64,000 nt of DNA from Macrosoma leucophasiata. Its lineage: Eukaryota; Arthropoda; Insecta; Lepidoptera; Hedylidae. Positions 19,661 through 30,153 of the stretch are shown piece after piece. Position 1 is the first letter of the stretch. Each line of letters starts with the position of its first letter. Position numbers and translations under genes: made by a program. The DNA is taken from assembly GCA_036365455.1 (NCBI GenBank), contig JAWQUS010000010.1, positions 22,988,501-23,052,500 of the forward strand, written 5' to 3'. The notes beneath the pieces were generated by a model. That model ran no database searches and had not been told where the DNA came from. It saw only the letters and a program-made list of their open reading frames with translations.

Positions 19661-19909
19661 TTCGAGGGTGTAGGCATTACCTAATTTATCTGCCGCCAAA
19701 TGGTAGTGTTCAGCACTATCGTGTTCCCGATCGATGTTAATGGCCCCGTAATAACTATCACAGAGACATATTAACTAAGGTTTCAGGGGTGGCAACACAT
19801 CTGCATTTTGACCTCTAGTCTTTGTGTGGATGTCTGTAGGCTGCGGTCATCACTTAACATCGATATGACCACCATGCTTGTTTGCCACCATACATTATAT
19901 AAAAAAAAA
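19661..19909 (+). repeat. Bm1-like SINE, subtype B
   Basis: Core GGCCCCGTAATAACTATCAC and ACTAAGGTTTCAGGGGTGGC, ending in an A run. The first 30 bases of the head are missing. Confidence 0.75.
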
Positions 19910-19931
19910 ACAAATACTTAAGTAAGTAACT

Positions 19932-20177
19932 AACAATTGTTTTATATTATTTCGCATTAACACATGCTTGTGAAATATATTTTATTTTTAAAGAAAAATG
20001 GAAAAAAAAAATTGACTTCAGGCGAGACTCGAACTCGCGACCTACTGGGAATCTAGTCTAGCCGCTCTTCCAATTGAGCTACTGAAGCCCTGCCCGATTT
20101 GTCAAATCTTTCCTTCACATCTATTGCATTGCTTTATGGTAGCAGCAGCGCCATCTATTACCAACTATGCTGGTTAG
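19932..20177 (-). mobile_element. tRNA-like cassette, copy 3 (inverse of copy 2)
   Basis: Near-identical reverse complement of 18661-18905 over about 245 bases, including the flank with GGTAGCAGCAGCGCCATC. It is separated from copy 2 by about 1.0 kb. Confidence 0.75.
20014..20089 (-). tRNA. tRNA-like sequence, probable pseudogene
   Basis: Same fold as 18747-18822, on the opposite strand. The sequence after its 3' end reads AATTTTTTTTTCC, a strong potential Pol III terminator. Confidence 0.5.
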
Positions 20178-20227
20178 TAGCTAACATCAAGTAACTAACA
20201 ATATAGATAAGAAAAGAAAAAATAATG

Positions 20228-20300
20228 TATTCGGGCAGGACTCGAATCTGCGACCTCAGGATAACAAGTCCAGCCGCTTTTACCACTAAGCTACCGAAGC
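20228..20300 (-). tRNA. divergent tRNA-like sequence
   Basis: Minus strand: GGCTTCGGTAGCTTAGTGG start, anticodon loop CTTGTTA (TGT), T arm GCAGA-TTCGAGT-CCTGC and CCCGAATAC end, followed by T6. It is a different subtype from the CTAGATT cassettes but shares the GGCTTCGG end and the TTTTCTTTCCGTTTTT flank. Confidence 0.45.
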
Positions 20301-20367
20301 CCCACACTTGTGGGAAAATCAAAATTTTCTTTCCGTTTTTTTTTAAAATTATTAAAGTATTTGTTTC

Positions 20368-20651
20368 TTTTTTATATAATGTATGGTGGCAAACAAGCAT
20401 ACAGTTCACATTGATGTTAAGTGAATACTGCAGCTTATAGACACTTACACAAAGAGCAAGGTCAAAATGCAGATGCGTTACCACTCCTGAGGCCTTAGGT
20501 GTTATGCCTCTGTGCCGGAAATCACAGGGCCTTATATTACCACCAGACTGGAACACGATAGTGCTGAACACTACCATTTTGCGGCAAGTATATTAGGTAA
20601 TGCGGTGGTGCCTACACCCGCGAGCTCCGACACTGGAGCTCTACCACCAGT
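20368..20651 (-). repeat. Bm1-like SINE, subtype A, full length
   Basis: T-rich tail end at 20368 and CTACCACCAGT head end at 20651. Confidence 0.8.
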
Positions 20652-20702
20652 AAAATAGTGCTGAACTTGGCGGCAGATAAATTGCACTAGAACTCTACCA
20701 CT

Positions 20703-20945
20703 AGTTATACACATCGAGCCTATGAAAGTGACAATCGGCTAGTTTCGGCTTCATAGAGCGTTATCTCTGTTGCACGCTGCCTACTTATGACTTAAGTATC
20801 CGTAGTCCAGTATTGGTCACAACTTGATCAAAATCGACAAACGACAAATGGGAAAGGTGCGAAAGAGATAACGCTATACAGTTCCGAAATAAGCCGACGT
20901 CTCTTCCTGAGGTCGATGTGCATTATTTATTGTTGGATCTGTACA
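20703..20945. mobile_element. foldback MITE related to 5191-5697
   Basis: Arms begin CACATCGAGCCTATGAAAGTG and end AGGTCGATGTGCATTATT. Both carry the GCGTTATCTCT/AGAGATAACGC pair around a GTCCAGTATTGGTCACAAC core. Confidence 0.65.
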
Positions 20946-21114
20946 TTTATTTTGACACTTATTGCAGAATGCATTGCTTCAACGTATTTTTGACATTCTT
21001 AAAGTAACCAGGGTTAATAGATTCCTTTATTATCTGACAGATCATTTTGAGGTTAACTTTTACATTAACCAGCGTAGCTCAGCGGTAAAGTTAAACTTAT
21101 GACGTCATTTAACA

Positions 21115-21475
21115 ATAAGAATAATAATGGCGACCCTTGTTACATCCCACTTGGCACGAGTCTCTACCCTTCTTAGGAGGAGTCCTGGAGCTTTCTCCAC
21201 CACGCTGCTCCGATGCGGGTTGGTGGAGATAAGGGTAAGTGGCCAACCCGCTGTCAGACATTTTCAAACCACCCATAAGGCCCCCGACAAGGTTTAACGA
21301 TTGCTATCTATCGATACCAACCGGGACTGACGGCTTAACGTGCCCTTCGAAGCAGATAAGCACGGCAACGCGCATAGACGAGGCACGAGAGGTTTGTCAG
21401 GACCGGGATATCTGGCGCTCTATACTCTCTGCCTACCCCGTTAGGGACCTGGCGTGAAGATACATAACATATTAT
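21115..21475 (-). mobile_element. interspersed retroposon, copy 3, chimeric end
   Basis: It matches copy 2 up to CTTCGAAGCA near 21352, then switches to the GGTTTGTCAGGACCGGGATA...CCTGGCGTGAAGATACATA block otherwise seen at 13258-13400. This looks like a join of two repeats. Confidence 0.6.
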
Positions 21476-21703
21476 ACTGAATTAAACCTTAGTTTTAAAA
21501 ATCGAACAGCCTCCTGCTGTCTGATTGAGACAGACGGAAATGAACACACGACCATATGGAGCGTGATTCCGCATTGTGATCAAGTGTCATGGTGAATTGT
21601 AATTTTATGATTCGGCGTAATGTCTGGATTATCTGGGAACATCAATCTTTTACCATATTATCTATGTAATTTGTAATATTTATTTTTCGCAATAACACAT
21701 GCT

Positions 21704-21868
21704 AGTGAACTTTAGAAATTAAAGAAAAAACGGAAAGAAAATTTTGACTTCGGCCAGGAATCGAACCTTGCGAACCCTAAAACGGCTGGATCCTGAAGTC
21801 GCAGGTTCGTTTCCTGCCCGAAGACAAATTTTTCTTTCCGTTTTTTCTTTAATTTCTAAAGTTCACTC
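21704..21868. mobile_element. snapback element made of tRNA-like 3' halves
   Basis: Near-perfect inverted arms of about 70 bases (21704-21773 and 21800-21868) with a 26-base spacer. Each arm contains a tRNA T arm plus acceptor end (GGTTCGTTTCCTGCCCGAAG on the plus arm, its inverse on the other) and the TTTTCTTTCCGTTTTTTCTT flank. Confidence 0.7.
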
Positions 21869-21879
21869 GATTGATTGAT

Positions 21880-23006
21880 TCTTTCTCGAGTGATTTTTCA
21901 GAGTCTTTATACCTACCTAATATGCATATCTCACGACGAATAAAAAATGCGTAGTTCATTTTCTTTACATTGCAAAAGGGCTCCCAATTCTTATGTGCCC
22001 AAGGGCCCCAGCATAGTCTAAGACGCCCCTGGTGACAGGCACCTCTTATGACACGTCAAAAACAAAAATATATATAATATATTAAAGTGAATAACAATAT
22101 ATATACATGTCAAACAAGCTACAAAAAGAGTCTCCGAGCCACAGTATAGATACAATTGTGTCCGAGCTAAGCTGCAGACAGACGGATGGACGGAGATACC
22201 GAAACAAGGTTCTTTGAAGGCTAAAAGTCTACAACACCCTAAAAAATATGATATGGAGAACGAGTTAAATACTTGCGTTACCAACTGTACCCATATATTC
22301 TGGATAAGATCCAAGTAATTCCGGCGGATACCGCCTATTCCGTGTTTATGATTGCCATAAAAATACGTTCGATAACTTTGTTATGACACATGTGAAACTC
22401 GGATAACTTAATTAAGAACACAGATGTTTATAAAAAATTGGTTGTTAACATTTATTACGAACGAAGAACTGAAGATTGTTCTGCGGAATGATCTCCTTGG
22501 TTTGTGCCCATAGAGCAACGCGGCCCACCGGTCGCGGCGGACCGGAGGGGAGTAGGCATAGCGTGTATTACCGATGCAAAACAGTCTGTCATTTTTTGCG
22601 AGGGGAAATGCATGCGACATACACGCTCTCTAAAATCTTCTATTACTACGAAACTAACACCTTGACTTTAACAAAATACAGAAAAAAATTCATGCACGCA
22701 TTTAAACATCTAGGCGACAGGTATAGGCCCATTTGGGCTTGTACTTTGACAGAGGGGAAAGCCTGCATATAGCTACTCCCTTGCGGAGTTGCTCTATGTT
22801 TGTGCCTGAATACAAGACAAGTGATTTATAATTTTTCTATTACCATAACCCGTGTAAGTATCTTTTTTACGGGGTAGGTATCTAATACCCAAAATGGGCT
22901 ATAAGGTCAGTAAAGTCAGTACCGTACCTAAATGACGAATCGTGTGTGTTTGTTTGAATACATTGTAAGCGTAAGTATAATAATAATAAACTATATAATA
23001 TATAAT
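21880..23006. other. gene-free region with one GC-rich hairpin
   Basis: Mostly unassigned. At 22515-22560 a GC-rich stretch contains CCGGTC...GACCGG, able to form a stem. The open frames here carry no recognisable domain. Confidence 0.4.
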
Positions 23007-23011
23007 AATAT

Positions 23012-23395
23012 TGGTTACGCCTAATATAAACTTTTTACATGCCTATGTCATATTTTCTTTTTAAATTCATAAAACAAATTTAATTTGAATGCGTATTCCA
23101 AACGTTCTTCCCTCTCGCCCCGCATCCTTTCCCCTTCCACTCTCTCGCCCTTTTTCAATAAGAAATGGACGGTTCACGCGTACGCTCCGCAAAAAGAAAT
23201 TAATTTAATAAACTAAAAGTGCAGTGCAGTGATTGACTGTGTTTTGTGATGTGTGTGTGAAATCCAAAGAAAACTCAAATATAAAAGTTAACACCTGGAG
23301 AAGACACGGGGGCCCCCTTCAAGAACCAGTGACCTACGTAAGAAAGATGCCGACTATCCAGGTACATTTCTGCCCTTAATTCCCCGGCTCCTCCA
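23012..23395 (+). repeat. 5' LTR of BEL/Pao element
   Basis: 384 bases, TG...CA ends. It includes a pyrimidine-rich CTCGCCCCGCATCC region and the TTTTTCAATAAGAAATGG block. The promoter should lie here, but I do not assign a start site. Confidence 0.92.
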
Positions 23396-23400
23396 GTGTT

Positions 23401-23418
23401 TGGTCCTTCGAACCTGAT
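23401..23418 (+). other. primer-binding site, tRNA-Tyr-like
   Basis: Five bases after the LTR, TGGTCCTTCGAACC is complementary to a tRNA 3' end reading GG(T/C)TCGAAGGACCA. Insect tRNA-Tyr acceptors start CCTTCGA, so tRNA-Tyr is the likely primer, with one mismatch from the form I know. Confidence 0.7.
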
Positions 23419-23820
23419 CTTCTATTCCGCAATCCACTCCGCCGCAAACTTATATTATTTTTCTAATACGCAATTCAACGCCCGCCATTTTTCAACGACG
23501 CATTTAAAAAATATCCGTTTTCATACTCTTAAAATATCCTTATTTCTCATTGGAATCTTATTAGTTTTTATATATTCATATCACATTATATATTTAACGC
23601 TATATTTTCGCATTTTAAATCGTATTTATTATATTCACTTTCATTTCACAAATAATTTACGTATACCTACTCACGTCTCATTATTCACTAACCGCTTCAC
23701 GCAACAATCGCCTTTACGCTCTTCATATTTACGCGCTATATTCGCTTAAAGAAATCTCGCAAATTTAAATCTTTAATTTTTGTTTCTCATTAATTTTTAA
23801 TCTATTATCTACTTTTCATC

Positions 23821-26800
23821 ATGGGTGGAAAAAAGAAGCCCGATGATCGGTCTAGCGATAGTTCGGTAGATAAAACAAACAGTAAGATAATTATGCTCGA
23901 ACAAAAGAAACAAAGTTTATTTCAAATTGTTCAGGCCGTGTTCGACTTAAGCCTAAAGGTTTCTGACCCCATTATTGCTACACAGTTCCTCGCTCGTACT
24001 CAATCTATTGATAAAATTCGCTCAGATTTCATGGATACTCTTGATAAAATAGTGTTGGAATACTTAAACGACGACCCTGAGTCGAGGCCTAGCTATAGCT
24101 CTCTCAGTGCATTTGATGAGTTATACTGTAAAATTAAACAAACTGAAACTAATTTAGGACAACAGCTTGAGGACAGAAAGAAGCAGTTTCATCATTTAAA
24201 CCGCAAACTCCCACCTCTGCAACTAGCAGGTTTTGATGGTACTCCTAGTAAATGGCCAGTTTTCTATGAGAATTTCTGTAATTTAATTCATAATAATTCA
24301 TGTCTCTCAAACACTGAAAAGGTACAATATCTAACCGGTTGCCTCTCTGGCAAGGCCTTAAATGTTTATGCAGGTTTGTCAGCCACCGCTGAAAATTATG
24401 AAATTATTTGGAAAGCTCTCTTAGACAAATATCAAGATGTCAGGGTACAAGCTTCTTTGTATCTTGATCACATGTTAAACCTTAAATTAAATCAGTCAGT
24501 TGATGATTTTCTGGACAACTTTTGTTCAGCTGAAGCCGCACTCCGTCGCCTTGACATTAATGATTTATCAGATTTTATTATAACGCATTTAGCACTTTCC
24601 AAATTAGACAAAGACACAGTTAACATGTTTGAACAAACGCACAAACAGACTGACATTCCTACATTTGAATATCTTAAAACATTTTTAAAGGAACAAAGTA
24701 AAGTTAAAATTCTCCGCAATCCCATTCAATCTTTTCAATCTCAACCTCAACCTTTTAATAAAAGTTTTGTTAAATCTAAACCTCAATCTATGCTCCGTCA
24801 AAGAGACACAAAAAATAATTTTGCAACCTTTTCTCATAATAATAATAATGATACTAACTTACAAACGCAATCTAATATATGTAAAATATGCAAATCAAGC
24901 TATTCTCATCCTCTTTATAAATGTGACGCTTTTTTAAATAAAGATCCTAGGACCCGCTTCAATATTGTTACTTTAAATTCTTTCTGTAAAAACTGTCTGG
25001 GGTTTCATCATATAAACCAATGTAAATCGAATTCTAGGTGTATAACTTGCCACCGTAAACATCACTCTTTGTTACATTTCAATTCTTATCATAATGATAA
25101 CGGTGCATCTGCATCCTCGAGTTATCAATACGGTCAGCTGATCGCCGCAACACCGCGCGCTCCGCACCCGCCGCCGGCCGCGACTGACATCTCTCGTTCT
25201 CGCTCGCACCCGCACCCGCAGTCGCATTCGGCGATCGCCCCGCTCACGCAGCCACCTGCCGTAGTCGGTTCAACTTCCCGCGTGAATTCAAACGTTGATA
25301 ACAACAACATAGCACTTTCTGTGACTTTTCTGCCGCGTACAGTAAATAAAACTACTGTATTATTACCTACCGCGTCTGTACACGTTTATAAACAGAATAA
25401 ATTAAATGAAATTCGTGTATTTCTGGATACAGGATCCATGAGTAACTTTATCACGAAGGATTGTTGTGAACGTTTGAATTTGATTATTACGCCCGCACCT
25501 ATGACGGTCAAATGCATCGGTCAGACAGAAGGTCAGTCATTCGGCCTCACTCATTTTAAAATTTATTCGCGTTATGATTCACGCTGCTCTTATACCGTCG
25601 AGGCTCGCGTTATTGATACTATAACTGACTTTTTACCCAATGTTGTGATAGATCTCAACGAATTATCTCATTTACAAAATTTACCAATGGCCGATGACCA
25701 TTTCCACGCGCCCGCTCCAATCGATTGTCTGATAGGCAATGAATTATTCCCTCTTTTACTCGGATCTGGTAAAATTACCGCTCCTCACTCCTCAGTAGTA
25801 GGTATAGAAACTACTCTCGGATATGTCGCTATGGGTAAAGCTCAATGCTCTTCGCACACACTCACGCAAGTCACGCACAGCTCGTGCTCGCACTCTTATC
25901 AAACGCATGAAAATAATTTATCCTCTCACTCTCAATCTCGTAAATCATTCTTCTGTAATATAGATACCAGCTCACTCGATTATTTAACTCGACGCTTTTG
26001 GGAGATCGAAAGCGTACCGCATAAAGATCATCTTAGTCCTGAGGACGAATTATGTGAACAATTATTCATGTCTACTCACTCTCGCGATAACACTGGTAGG
26101 TACACGGTCGATCTACCGTTCAAACTAGATCCCGCTGAATTAGGTAATTCGTACAATATTGCTAAATGCCGCTTGATTCATTTAGAAAAGAAACTCGAAT
26201 CTTCTGACTTACGCGCTGAATATAACGCCACTATTCAGTCATACATAGATAATGGCTACCTATCAAAGGTTGAATATCCTTCTCCAAACACTTCCGCTTA
26301 TTATATGCCGCATAGGGCTGTCTATCGTCCGGAAAGGGAGACTTCAAAAACTCGAATTGTGCTTGATGCTGGTTGTAAAACCACTTCAGGAAAATCACTC
26401 AATGATTTACTCTATATAGGTCCCAACTTACAAAGTCATATTTTCGATTTACTCTTGAACTTACGCATGTTCCCTATCGCATTAAACGCAGACATAGAAA
26501 AAATGTACTTTCAAGTCAAACTCTCACCAGAACACCAAAATTATCAACGGATTCTTTTCCGATTCGATCCTAAAGCTCATATCGAAGTATTTCAATTCAA
26601 TAGGGTATGTTTTGGTGTTTCAAGCTCGCCTTACCTCGCGATGCGCGTTGTTCGCCAACTGGCTGCTGATAGCCGCGGTACTCACTCCCTCGCCGCTTAT
26701 GAAGCCGAAAACCACATGTATATGGACGATTACGTCGGCTCACTTATCGATATAGATACCGCTGAAAATACTTATAATCAAATGATCGAAATGTTTAAGT

Positions 26801-29286
26801 CAGGAGGTTTTAATTTAGTTAAATGGATATCAAATAGTAAAGAACTCATTTCTCATATTCCGTCATCTCATAGGAGTCCACACGCTATAAATTTCGACTC
26901 TGACTCTAATTCTGCTACTAAAATAATAGGTATGAAATGGTTACCCACTGACGATAATTTTAGCTTTCAGATTTTTAATTTTGATTTGCCTGATACATGT
27001 ACTAAACGCTCCTTATTGTCGGTGACCGCTCGATTATTTGATCCACTGGGTCTAATAAACCCGGTTGTAACGTTCATGAAACTTTTAATTCAAAAATGCT
27101 GGAAATTGGGGCTCGAATGGGATGACGAAGTGCCTGATTTTATTCTCAACCAATGGAATCAGTTTTATAACGAATTGATTGAATTAAAAGGTTTTAAAAT
27201 TCCACGCCATATAGGTATCGCTCGCGGTTTACAAGTAACGCTTATTGGATTTGCCGATGCTAGCGAAAAGTGTTACGGTGCTTGTGTATACGTTCGCGTT
27301 GATACTGATAAAAAGTCACACTCTCATTCAATCAAATTACTTACATCCAAGTCTAAAGTCTCATCCCCTAATAAAACGCTTGCTCGCTTAGAGCTTTGCG
27401 CCGCTTTGTTACTCGCAAAATTAATAGACTCGGTTCGTACTGTTTTTAATAAACGCTATACTATACGTGATATTTATGCTTTCTCTGACTCAACAATAAC
27501 GCTCACTTGGATTCATTCCCCCGCATATAAATTTCACACGTTTGTAGCTAATCGCATCGCTCAAATTAATGAATATTTATCCGCTCCGCACTGGTTTCAC
27601 GTCAAAGGTGTAGAAAATCCCGCCGATATAATCTCTAGACCTGTAACTCCAAAAAGCTTAATTGATAACATACTCTGGTTTTGTGGCCCGCAGTGGCTAT
27701 CTCTTCCCGTCTCTGATTGGCCTGTAACAGAATTCAAAGTTAATCACAAAGAAGAATCACCTGAAAAGAAAACTCTTTCATTATTAGTACAAACAGGTCC
27801 GGAAAATACTCACTTTATTCAAAATCTCGCCGAACGTGTCTCCTCCTGGTCGACACTTATACGCTCCCTCATTTATGTATTACGTTTCACAAAATTATTA
27901 AAATCAGGTGGTCAGATTACTACTCATGATTTAGAATCCGCTGAAATCTATACGTTACGCTTTGTACAATCTAAATATTTCACTCAAGAGATTCATTCAA
28001 TTAAAAACAAGCAAATTTGTAAAATCAAAGCTATTTTGAAACTCAATCCCTTTATTGACAGTACTGGTCTGCTTCGAGTTGGTGGTAGGCTTTCTCACTC
28101 TCAGCTTAATTTCGATATTAAACACCCTATATTGTTACCTAAAGATCGCATTGTGACACTACTTATTGAATATTATCATAAAATACATTTGCATACTGGA
28201 CCCGCCCTTCTCTTAGCATTACTTAGACAGAAATATTGGATTCTCTCTGCACGAAGTTTCATTCGTAAAATTGTTCATGATTGTAATACATGTTTTAAAT
28301 TCAAACCTCGAATAACAAACCCTCCTATGGGTGATCTTCCCGCTATCAGAGTCACACAAGTAAAGGCATTTGTCCACACAGCTGTTGATTATGCTGGACC
28401 TTTCTTTATCACTCATATACGGCGCCGTGGTGTAAAAAGTCATAAAGCATACATCTGTTTATTCGTGTGTCTAACTATCAAAGCACTACACCTCGAATTG
28501 GTATCCGATCTTAGTACGGATTTATTTCTCGCCGCCTTTAAAAGATTTATCTCTCGCAGAGGTCCAGTTTCCATGCTATATAGTGATGGAGGCACTAACT
28601 TCATTGGTGCTAAACGTAAATTAGATGAAGTCTACTCTTTAATTAAAACTTCAGATGTAGAAAAACACTTGAGTCATTATTTAACACAATTTAAAATTGA
28701 ATTCAAGCATAGCCCACCTTATGGCCCGCATTTTAACGGTTTAAGTGAAACTAACGTAAAATCTGTTAAAACTCATTTATATAAATCTATAGGAAAACAA
28801 ATCCTTACCTATGAGGAGTTCAACACTATACTTACTCAAATTGAAAGCTTGTTAAATAGCCGCCCGATCTGTGAACTTTCTAATAATCCTTCTGATCTAA
28901 CAGCTTTAACGCCTAATCATTTTTTAAACATAACTTCTTTACAATTTTTACCCGCTGAACAAATTGACCCTACTGTCTCTGAGAATAGACTCACTCGCTA
29001 TCAGCTACTCAATAAAATAGTTCAAAGTTATTGGAAACGATGGAATATGGAATATCTCACCTCGCTACAACAACGGTATAAATGGAACACACCCTCAAAC
29101 CCTGTTACTGTGGGTAAATTAGTTATTATAAAAGATGACAATACTCATCCAATGCACTGGCCTTTAGCTCTTGTTACGGAGATTTTCCCGGGAAAGGACA
29201 AAATCATTCGTACAGTTAAAGTCAAATCCGCCACTGGATCTTACATTCGACCAGTGACTAGACTTTGTCCTTTACCTACTCAATAA
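23821..29286 (+). CDS. BEL/Pao gag-pol polyprotein
   Basis: An 1821-residue frame from ATG at 23821, the first in-frame Met after the leader. Gag: a DUF1759-like domain with LPPLQLAGFDG from about residue 130, and two Cys-His knuckle regions (C354-x2-C357 and C389-x2-C392 onward). Aspartic protease: LDTGSMSNF, Asp near 536. Reverse transcriptase: IVLDAGCKT, NADIEKMYFQV, and YMDDYVG near residue 967. RNase H: FADAS with Asp 1146. Integrase: HHCC zinc site 1453-1491, catalytic D1523, D1589 and E1643. C-terminal DUF5641-like region ending RPVTRLCPLP. No frameshift or stop, and all the catalytic motifs I know are present. It encodes its own copying and integration. Confidence 0.95.
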   Translation: MGGKKKPDDRSSDSSVDKTNSKIIMLEQKKQSLFQIVQAVFDLSLKVSDPIIATQFLARTQSIDKIRSDFMDTLDKIVLEYLNDDPESRPSYSSLSAFDELYCKIKQTETNLGQQLEDRKKQFHHLNRKLPPLQLAGFDGTPSKWPVFYENFCNLIHNNSCLSNTEKVQYLTGCLSGKALNVYAGLSATAENYEIIWKALLDKYQDVRVQASLYLDHMLNLKLNQSVDDFLDNFCSAEAALRRLDINDLSDFIITHLALSKLDKDTVNMFEQTHKQTDIPTFEYLKTFLKEQSKVKILRNPIQSFQSQPQPFNKSFVKSKPQSMLRQRDTKNNFATFSHNNNNDTNLQTQSNICKICKSSYSHPLYKCDAFLNKDPRTRFNIVTLNSFCKNCLGFHHINQCKSNSRCITCHRKHHSLLHFNSYHNDNGASASSSYQYGQLIAATPRAPHPPPAATDISRSRSHPHPQSHSAIAPLTQPPAVVGSTSRVNSNVDNNNIALSVTFLPRTVNKTTVLLPTASVHVYKQNKLNEIRVFLDTGSMSNFITKDCCERLNLIITPAPMTVKCIGQTEGQSFGLTHFKIYSRYDSRCSYTVEARVIDTITDFLPNVVIDLNELSHLQNLPMADDHFHAPAPIDCLIGNELFPLLLGSGKITAPHSSVVGIETTLGYVAMGKAQCSSHTLTQVTHSSCSHSYQTHENNLSSHSQSRKSFFCNIDTSSLDYLTRRFWEIESVPHKDHLSPEDELCEQLFMSTHSRDNTGRYTVDLPFKLDPAELGNSYNIAKCRLIHLEKKLESSDLRAEYNATIQSYIDNGYLSKVEYPSPNTSAYYMPHRAVYRPERETSKTRIVLDAGCKTTSGKSLNDLLYIGPNLQSHIFDLLLNLRMFPIALNADIEKMYFQVKLSPEHQNYQRILFRFDPKAHIEVFQFNRVCFGVSSSPYLAMRVVRQLAADSRGTHSLAAYEAENHMYMDDYVGSLIDIDTAENTYNQMIEMFKSGGFNLVKWISNSKELISHIPSSHRSPHAINFDSDSNSATKIIGMKWLPTDDNFSFQIFNFDLPDTCTKRSLLSVTARLFDPLGLINPVVTFMKLLIQKCWKLGLEWDDEVPDFILNQWNQFYNELIELKGFKIPRHIGIARGLQVTLIGFADASEKCYGACVYVRVDTDKKSHSHSIKLLTSKSKVSSPNKTLARLELCAALLLAKLIDSVRTVFNKRYTIRDIYAFSDSTITLTWIHSPAYKFHTFVANRIAQINEYLSAPHWFHVKGVENPADIISRPVTPKSLIDNILWFCGPQWLSLPVSDWPVTEFKVNHKEESPEKKTLSLLVQTGPENTHFIQNLAERVSSWSTLIRSLIYVLRFTKLLKSGGQITTHDLESAEIYTLRFVQSKYFTQEIHSIKNKQICKIKAILKLNPFIDSTGLLRVGGRLSHSQLNFDIKHPILLPKDRIVTLLIEYYHKIHLHTGPALLLALLRQKYWILSARSFIRKIVHDCNTCFKFKPRITNPPMGDLPAIRVTQVKAFVHTAVDYAGPFFITHIRRRGVKSHKAYICLFVCLTIKALHLELVSDLSTDLFLAAFKRFISRRGPVSMLYSDGGTNFIGAKRKLDEVYSLIKTSDVEKHLSHYLTQFKIEFKHSPPYGPHFNGLSETNVKSVKTHLYKSIGKQILTYEEFNTILTQIESLLNSRPICELSNNPSDLTALTPNHFLNITSLQFLPAEQIDPTVSENRLTRYQLLNKIVQSYWKRWNMEYLTSLQQRYKWNTPSNPVTVGKLVIIKDDNTHPMHWPLALVTEIFPGKDKIIRTVKVKSATGSYIRPVTRLCPLPTQ

Positions 29287-29399
29287 ACACATCACTCATG
29301 ACATTAAAAAATCTTATCGCCTACTCCTAATCATATTATAAATATATACTTATTCTTTTCCATTCTTATATATATTGACTCAACTCAATGTAGAGGAAA

Positions 29400-29418
29400 C
29401 CTCTAGGCCCCCCGAAGT
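29400..29418 (+). other. region just upstream of 3' LTR (polypurine position)
   Basis: The bases before the 3' LTR read CTCTAGGCCCCCCGAAGT, with GAGGAAA slightly upstream at 29392-29398. The polypurine primer site should be here, but the run is short and interrupted. Confidence 0.35.
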
Positions 29419-29802
29419 TGGTTACGCCTAATATAAACTTTTTACATGCCTATGTCATATTTTCTTTTTAAATTCATAAAACAAATTTAATTTGAATGCG
29501 TATTCCAAACGTTCTTCCCTCTCGCCCCGCATCCTTTCCCCTTCCACTCTCTCGCCCTTTTTCAATAAGAAATGGACGGTTCACGCGTACGCTCCGCAAA
29601 AAGAAATTAATTTAATAAACTAAAAGTGCAGTGCAGTGATTGACTGTGTTTTGTGATGTGTGTGTGAAATCCAAAGAAAACTCAAATATAAAAGTTAACA
29701 CCTGGAGAAGACACGGGGGCCCCCTTCAAGAACCAGTGACCTACGTAAGAAAGATGCCGACTATCCAGGTACATTTCTGCCCTTAATTCCCCGGCTCCTC
29801 CA
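29419..29802 (+). repeat. 3' LTR of BEL/Pao element
   Basis: 384 bases, indistinguishable by eye from the 5' LTR. Confidence 0.92.
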
Positions 29803-29807
29803 AATAT

Positions 29808-29874
29808 AATAAACTATATAATATATAATAATATAATAAACTATATAATATATAACTATATAATAAACTTGGTA
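29808..29874. repeat. AT-rich simple repeat
   Basis: Repeated ATAATAAACTATATAATATA units. The same units precede the LTR element at 22979-23011, so the element inserted inside this repeat. Confidence 0.7.
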
Positions 29875-30153
29875 TTTTTTTTTATGTAACAAACAAGCAT
29901 GCAGTTCTCATTGATGTTAAGTGATGACTGCAGCCTATAGACACCGACACAAACCAGAGGTCAAAATGCAGATGCGTTGCCACCCCTGAGACCTTAGTTA
30001 TTGTCTCTGTGATAAGTTATTATGGGGCCATACATTACCATCCAACCGGAACACGATAGTGCTAAAAACTACCTACCATTTGGCGGCAGAAAGATTAGCT
30101 AACGCTGTGGTGCCTACACCCTATAGCTCCTACACTGTAACTCTACCACCAGT
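29875..30153 (-). repeat. Bm1-like SINE, subtype B, full length
   Basis: T-rich tail at 29875; core CTTAGTTATTGTCTCTGTG and TTATTATGGGGCC; head end CTACCACCAGT. Confidence 0.8.

Larger units (their letters stand above)
23012..29802 (+). mobile_element. complete BEL/Pao LTR retrotransposon
   Basis: Two 384-base direct LTRs (23012-23395 and 29419-29802), each starting TGGTTACGCC and ending CTCCTCCA, bound one gag-pol frame. The 5-base target duplication AATAT lies at 23007-23011 and 29803-29807. I could find no difference between the LTRs by eye. Together with the unbroken frame this points to a recent insertion. LTR elements copy via RNA in cytoplasmic particles and integrate the DNA copy. 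Confidence 0.95.

Noticed and set aside
22408..22772. Overlapping 70- and 98-codon frames near the GC-rich hairpin
   Set aside because: Composition-driven; no recognisable motif on either strand.
23396..23749. 117-codon frame just after the 5' LTR
   Set aside because: It starts at GTG in the untranslated leader, overlaps the primer site and has no domain; gag begins at 23821.
24492..28443. Antisense frames within the BEL/Pao gene
   Set aside because: Short shadows of the gag-pol frame.
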